Positions 59,455 to 64,000 of a DNA stretch of 64,000 bases are shown here, in pieces. The notes below the pieces were generated by a model, which saw only the letters and a program-made list of their open reading frames with translations, had not been told where the DNA came from and ran no database searches. Source of the stretch: Nilaparvata lugens (taxonomy: Eukaryota; Arthropoda; Insecta; Hemiptera; Delphacidae). How positions within the stretch are numbered: the first letter of the stretch is position 1; each line of letters starts with the position of its first letter. The DNA is taken from NCBI RefSeq assembly GCF_014356525.2, contig NC_052508.1, positions 45,487,858-45,551,857 on the forward strand. Direction: 5' to 3'. A program made the translations under genes and the position numbers.

Positions 59455-62400
59455 ATGGTGGGGTGCTCGGCACCAAATTGTGCCAATAAAACTGAGAAAG
59501 GGTTTCGCTTGTCTAGATTTCCTACAAATGAAAAAAGAAAGGCAATTTGGCTTCAAAATTGCAGACGTGATAAATGGAAGCCAACATCAAATTCCAGACT
59601 TTGTGAGGTGAGTGTAACTTAATTTATTCTTTAGATTTTAAAGAATTAGAATAAAATTATTTCATAAAGCGTTGTAATGTCCTAATTGAATTTTAATAAC
59701 TTCATTATTCAACATTAAAAGTAATGATGCTTTTGGTTCCCAATTTTAAGGTTATGAATTATTAAATTAACCTAGTTCAAAAGTTTATTTGTTTATTCCA
59801 ATACGGTAAATGAAATATTATTACAGGATGAAAATAATACTTATTATAATTATTATACTTGATATTGAAATCAGTGAGAAAACATCTGCAATTAACTTTT
59901 CAAGATATCTTAAAAACATCCCATCATTTGTTTAATTGTATAATAAATAATTATAATGCGTCCCACAGGGATCGAATCTGGGGCCATTGCTTTTTATAAT
60001 AATGACAAATGATATTAGAGTGAGTGTGGATTGTAGGATAGTGAGCTATGCTGTTGACACATCATTACTTTCATGTGATGCAAATCTGGATATGTTAAGG
60101 GAAAGGATGGCTAATGCTCAAAACGACATTTCTTCTTGGTTTCAGGCAAACTACTTCTTATTAAATCGAGAAAAAACCAAGTCACTTATTTTTAATTTGA
60201 AAAATATAAAAGATGAAATCACTTCAGCTAAGCTACTTGGTATTATTCTAGATACAAAATTAACATGGACATGCCACATTGACTGGTTATGTGGTCGGCT
60301 TAGTAGAGTGGTTTTTCTTATAAGACGACTGAGAACTCTTGTTCCTCAGCAATATTTGAGAACGTCCTTGGAGGTTATGACTGTGTTCAGACTGTACGTC
60401 ATGCAACTCCTGGTCAGGGTCAGGGACGAGTTGGATGTTCTTGAATGTAGGTCTGAGATACACGGGCATTTCACCAGACAAGCATGTAATCTGAATGTTC
60501 CTTTTGTCAGGCTAAAAAAACTTCAAGGACATTATAGAATATTATCAATCAAGGCATTCAATAAGCTGCCTGTTAGTGTGAGAAATATGAATCAAGCCAG
60601 TTTTAAAACTCAAGTTAAAAAGCTGCTAACAGAGAATCCATTATATAATGTAGAGGAATTTTTCAATTTGCCCATTGATGAGGTGAATACTTATTTTGTG
60701 TGATGATAATATATATTTATGAAATGGCTCAGTAGTTTTATGGGATTTTATTCTTGATGACATCTAATGTACATTAAATTGTATTAATTGGTGGATTAAC
60801 GTATTCTATTCTACATAACAAATAAATAATATCTGGGAATTTGGAAGCATAGGCAGATGGTAGATTACACTTTTGCTTTATAATAATACAGGTTGATTAC
60901 CTTTCTATCCTCAGCTGTTTAATTCTAATTTTATTCTATCCAGGACCACTTTGAAGAAAATCAGTGGGAGCTCCATCGAGCAGATGAGTGGAGAAAGTTG
61001 TAGCCAAATGCTATTCCAACTTTATTTAATGTTCCGAATCCACCAAAAAAGCTTATATCAACAAGGCGTGCAAATAACTTACAAGGTTGGTGCAAATAAG
61101 TTCTAGATTTTTTTAATTTGATTGATTTTCTTTCTGAGGGTTATGCCCACATGATCTCTCAGGCTTGTGTGAGGGTAATGAGAGGGTGATGACTGACACG
61201 CTATCACGTTCTCCAATGAGTTATCACTTTCTCCACTCTGATAATCCTTGAACTTTAAGCCTGATAAGCTCAATAAAGTTAGTTTGTGTAACTGGTTTTC
61301 AATGCTCATTGATGAAAAGCTTATAAAATTTCAAGAGCTGTATATCAATACATTTTATGCCTACAATAAACATCTTGGCATGTATAGTGACTATCTTTCG
61401 CTGTTATACAGAGTATCTCAAAAGTACAATCCCCAGTACCACCAAGGTATTCTCCACGCAAAAACAAACAAAAAATCTCATTTGCAAAACATCTAAATCT
61501 TTTGTAATCTGCCAAGTGTAGATCCCCTAAAGAGGGTTCTGCCCCTTAAATTTTTCAGGTTGGCAGTCCTTGAACCTCTGAGTGAGTGATGTGGCAATTG
61601 ATGGATTGGACTGATAATGAATTTAATTAGTAATTTCAGATCCTTCAATAAATTAGTCTCTGAATATCAAATATTTACTCAAATAAATTATGATTATTGT
61701 TAAACGATGTTTATATAAACACATAAAAAAGATTGGAATAAAACTTTTTTTGAAAATAATATAGTTCGCAAATGGTGAGAATAGAATATGGGTGCCATGC
61801 TATATAGACAAGTTTAGCATTGCATGAAACAATTCAAGAATAAATTGAGTTCCAGTGGCTAAGGAGCTGAAATTATTTTGCGTGGTTTTTGTCAGTGTGT
61901 TATTTCCGGTATCAGCGTTTTTCACAGTGCGCAAAACATGTCCATATAACATGGTCTTTAGACAGCAGCAGCAGCAACTCAGAGTAAACAAGCTGTCATA
62001 TAGTTGTACAAAAATGACTCATCATGATACTTCTTATTCATGAGTGTGACTGTCTCCATATAAACCCTGTAATATTAAATTCTGTATGATACAATATTTT
62101 TCAGGACACAACCCCTAGTGAGATAGCTGGAGGTGCTACAATCACAGAAAATGAAACTGCTAATCTTGGTGTAGGGAATGGCACAGCATTATCTCATGAG
62201 GCAAGTATAAAACAAACGTATAAAACTGCTCTATTACCATATAATTAAAATGTCAGCTTTTAATTCGAGGAAAATCAATCTTCTTCTTCCACATCTAATA
62301 TACAATTTTATATTCATTATACAGAGTGTTTCACGAGGAATGTCCAATACTTCTCAGGCTGATTCCCAACCCAACACTCAGTAGTAAAGAAAGTTCCATG

Positions 62401-63502
62401 GGACATATCCAAATTTCAAAAACATTCTGTATAAATATGTAGGCCTACATTGAAAACATACAAAAGAACATTTTTCATGATATACCTACTATTTGTGATA
62501 TTTTTAATTAATAAACTAACAGTATAATACAATATCATAACTAGATTATTAATAAAATTTATTTATCATAGGTTTATTAATTGAAGTCATGTATTGAAGT
62601 TTTTGTGTAATATAGTCTAAACTTCTATCATTATATTCCTTGTCATTTACACTTATTATTATTATTTATTATCAACAATTTATCTCAATAAATTATTAAC
62701 ATAATTTCACATCAGGAATCAAAACTTTTATTTATGTTCACACAAAAACTTATTATTCAAAACAATTATTTTGCAATAGTTTTTTCTCAAATATTTTTTG
62801 TCTCCATAGCAACTTGAACTTGAACTTTTTATCAGCAACTTGAACTTCGTTTCTTCTTCTTACTATAGTCTGTCCAGACTGCCATGAGCGCTGAAAGATT
62901 AAGCCGACCCTCGCTCCGCCATGCGCAGGCACACATACCCGGCCTACCTGTGCCATTATTATTAGCCTATGGCTTTGAATGGTGGGGAGACCCAAGGGTA
63001 GTTCCACCTCGCCGTATATAGTCCAAAGTTCCCTAATGGGAAACCGGACACTAAGGTTATAGTGAGCACAATTTTTTTAATTTACCTGCACCATTGATAT
63101 ACTATGTATACTACGTAGTCCCTTTACTCACACACACAAACGGAGACTGTGCTTGTGTGTGTGAGTAGTAGGAGGGTCGGCCTAATCCTTCAGAGCTCAT
63201 GCTTTTTTGGACAGAGTATAATTATATTTCTATCACACCCTATAAACTTGTGAACCTCTACATCTTGAATGATATAGTCTACAACAATATTCATTTTTTG
63301 TTTCAGGCATTTCCTGCTGGGGAGGAGGAGCAAATAAAGCAGCTCAATAATGAAGTTGCTTCACTGAAGGAGGAACTTCAGAAGAAGGATTCAATCATGA
63401 AATCGTTTTTGAATAACGAGCAAATTGCTGCATTGCAACAAACACCCAATAAGTGGAGTGCTGAGTCTACCCTTCTAGGCTTAAAGCTTCGATTCAGCCA
63501 GG
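59455..63502 (+). CDS. THAP zinc-finger protein with transposase-like helical segment, 3'-partial, interrupted by an in-frame stop (possible pseudogene)
   Basis: Exon 1 (59455-59607) starts at ATG with MVGCSAPNCANK and ends SRLCE. Exon 2 (from 60944, probably to 61085) continues DHFEENQWELHRADEWRKL, then TAG at 61001-61003, then in the same frame PNAIPTLFNVPNPPKK. Together they form a C2CH THAP domain (Cys4, Cys9, Cys50, His53, core Trp32) with the AVPTIF-type box falling after the stop. Exon 3 (62105-62200) encodes 32 polar residues and ends at a GC donor. Exon 4 (63307-63502) encodes a Glu/Lys-rich coiled coil, then FLNNEQIAALQQ, KWSAES and LGLKLRFSQG, like the helical segment after the THAP domain in P-element/THAP9-type proteins. 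The gene runs on beyond the window. THAP proteins bind DNA sequence-specifically. The stop, and an exon 2/exon 3 phase mismatch, suggest a pseudogene, a missed exon or a base error. Confidence 0.7.
59957..60703 (+). pseudogene. 5'-truncated LINE reverse transcriptase in THAP intron 1
   Basis: The frame starts with VPQGSNLGPLLFIIMTNDI, then SYAVDTSLLS (YADD-type active site with its first Asp replaced by Val), NREKTKSLIF, KLLGIILDTKLTW, and after an internal deletion ECRSEIHGHFTRQACNLNVP and FNKLPVSVRNM. About 60 residues containing the YGxxxWG region expected between QQYLRT and ECRSE are missing. 249 codons remain open to TGA. Inactive. Confidence 0.85.
62866..63218. mobile_element. TA-flanked MITE, 353 bp, in THAP intron 3
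   Basis: TAGTCTGTCC...CATGAGCGCTGAAAGATTAA at the left is inverted relative to TAATCCTTCAGAGCTCATG...GGACAGAGTA at the right (about 50 bp imperfect), flanked by TA at 62864-62865 and 63219-63220. Inside, ACTCACACACACAAA/TGTGTGTGTGAGT (63126-63166) forms a second inverted pair. Ends about 88 bp before the acceptor of exon 4. Confidence 0.75.
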
Positions 63503-63766
63503 GTGTCAGCATTTTCTATTTTACTAATTGCTGATTATCTCAAAACAATATTACATGATTAATTGACAATTATAATGTGAACTATCAAACTGTAGGCTAC
63601 CATAGCTATTATGAGGTACCTAATATAGGTAAGTGTTGAAGCTGAGCAGTAGCTTGGTTTATAATATTATCACTAGTTTATAGGCTTACTTACAAATTCT
63701 CCTTGATATCATGAACTCTCTATAATGAATATTAAAATTGTCTTCAAAAAATACCGATCCTAGTGG

Positions 63767-64000
63767 CTTAGAAGACTCACACTATTAAGCTGCGTTTACA
63801 CCAAAATTATTAACAAAATGTTTATAACTTATTCCTTATAGATTCTGTTAGATTGAACATAACTTATCATAAACCTGATGATCATATGTGTTTGTCAATT
63901 TCCATTGGATCTAGAAGGATTAAGTTATTAACATTATTTTGTTAATAACTTTGGTGTAAACGCGGCTTTACAATACACTTGTAACAGCGAGTCTTCTAAG
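63767..64000. mobile_element. Outer inverted repeat containing a nested MITE, cut by window end
   Basis: CTTAGAAGACTC at about 63767-63779 is inverted at 63989-64000 (GAGTCTTCTAAG), bracketing the 182-bp MITE. Read outward it extends past the window, so the full size is unknown. Confidence 0.55.
63787..63968. mobile_element. Palindromic MITE, 182 bp, second copy
   Basis: AAGCTGCGTTTACACC at the left is inverted relative to GGTGTAAACGCGGCTT at the right, with the same interior as the copy at 49445-49627 (TTATAGATTCTRTTAGATTG, AAGGATTAAGTTATTAAC). Confidence 0.8.

Overview
This window is insect nuclear DNA. It is AT-rich, its genes are split into short exons by large introns, and it is crowded with decayed LINEs, SINEs, Helitron-like pieces and short terminal-inverted-repeat elements. 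The protein sequences and the type of repeats suggest a hemipteran, perhaps a planthopper, but the species is inference.

Three protein-coding genes can be supported. (1) 309-7814, plus strand: the C-terminal 413 codons of a LENG8-like SAC3/GANP-domain protein in seven exons; the 5' part lies outside the window. (2) 14163-35246, minus strand: a complete eight-exon, 511-residue PLP-dependent decarboxylase. It is most like insect black (aspartate 1-decarboxylase, which makes beta-alanine for cuticle pigmentation and tanning) and belongs to the CSAD/GADL1/GAD group. (3) 59455-63502 and beyond, plus strand: a THAP zinc-finger gene with a P-element-transposase-like helical segment. Its second exon carries an in-frame stop inside the THAP domain, so it may be a pseudogene. 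LENG8 and black are convergent. The black promoter, with a TATA box and a repeated CRE-like 19-mer, lies at about 35.3-35.9 kb.

Layout: 0-7.8 kb LENG8, with an insertion at 2.0-2.7 kb and a SINE plus palindrome at 5.0-5.35 kb. 7.8-14.2 kb is intergenic, with a decayed coding-like stretch and a TA-flanked MITE. 14.2-35.2 kb is black, whose introns hold a terminal-repeat element with internal triplication (20.5-21.7 kb), a foldback element (22.3-23.0 kb), a LINE relic (25.2-25.7 kb), a 1-kb polypurine tract (28-29 kb), minisatellites (30-31 kb) and a Helitron-like cluster (33.3-34.6 kb). 35.2-59.3 kb is gene-poor, with MITEs at 36.2, 44.0, 46.7, 49.4, 53.2 and 55.2 kb, LINE relics at 54.3-55.6 and 56.6-57.3 kb, and a SINE at 58.1 kb. 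59.3 kb to the end is the THAP gene, with a LINE in intron 1 and MITEs at 62.9 and 63.8 kb.

No operon, CRISPR array, rRNA or functional tRNA gene is visible. The strongest structure not explained by genes is the palindromic octamer TAGGCCTA, which I found 27 times. Next are the repeated CRE-like module upstream of black, an orphan tandem promoter-like repeat at 56.05-56.2 kb, and several nested transposon insertions.
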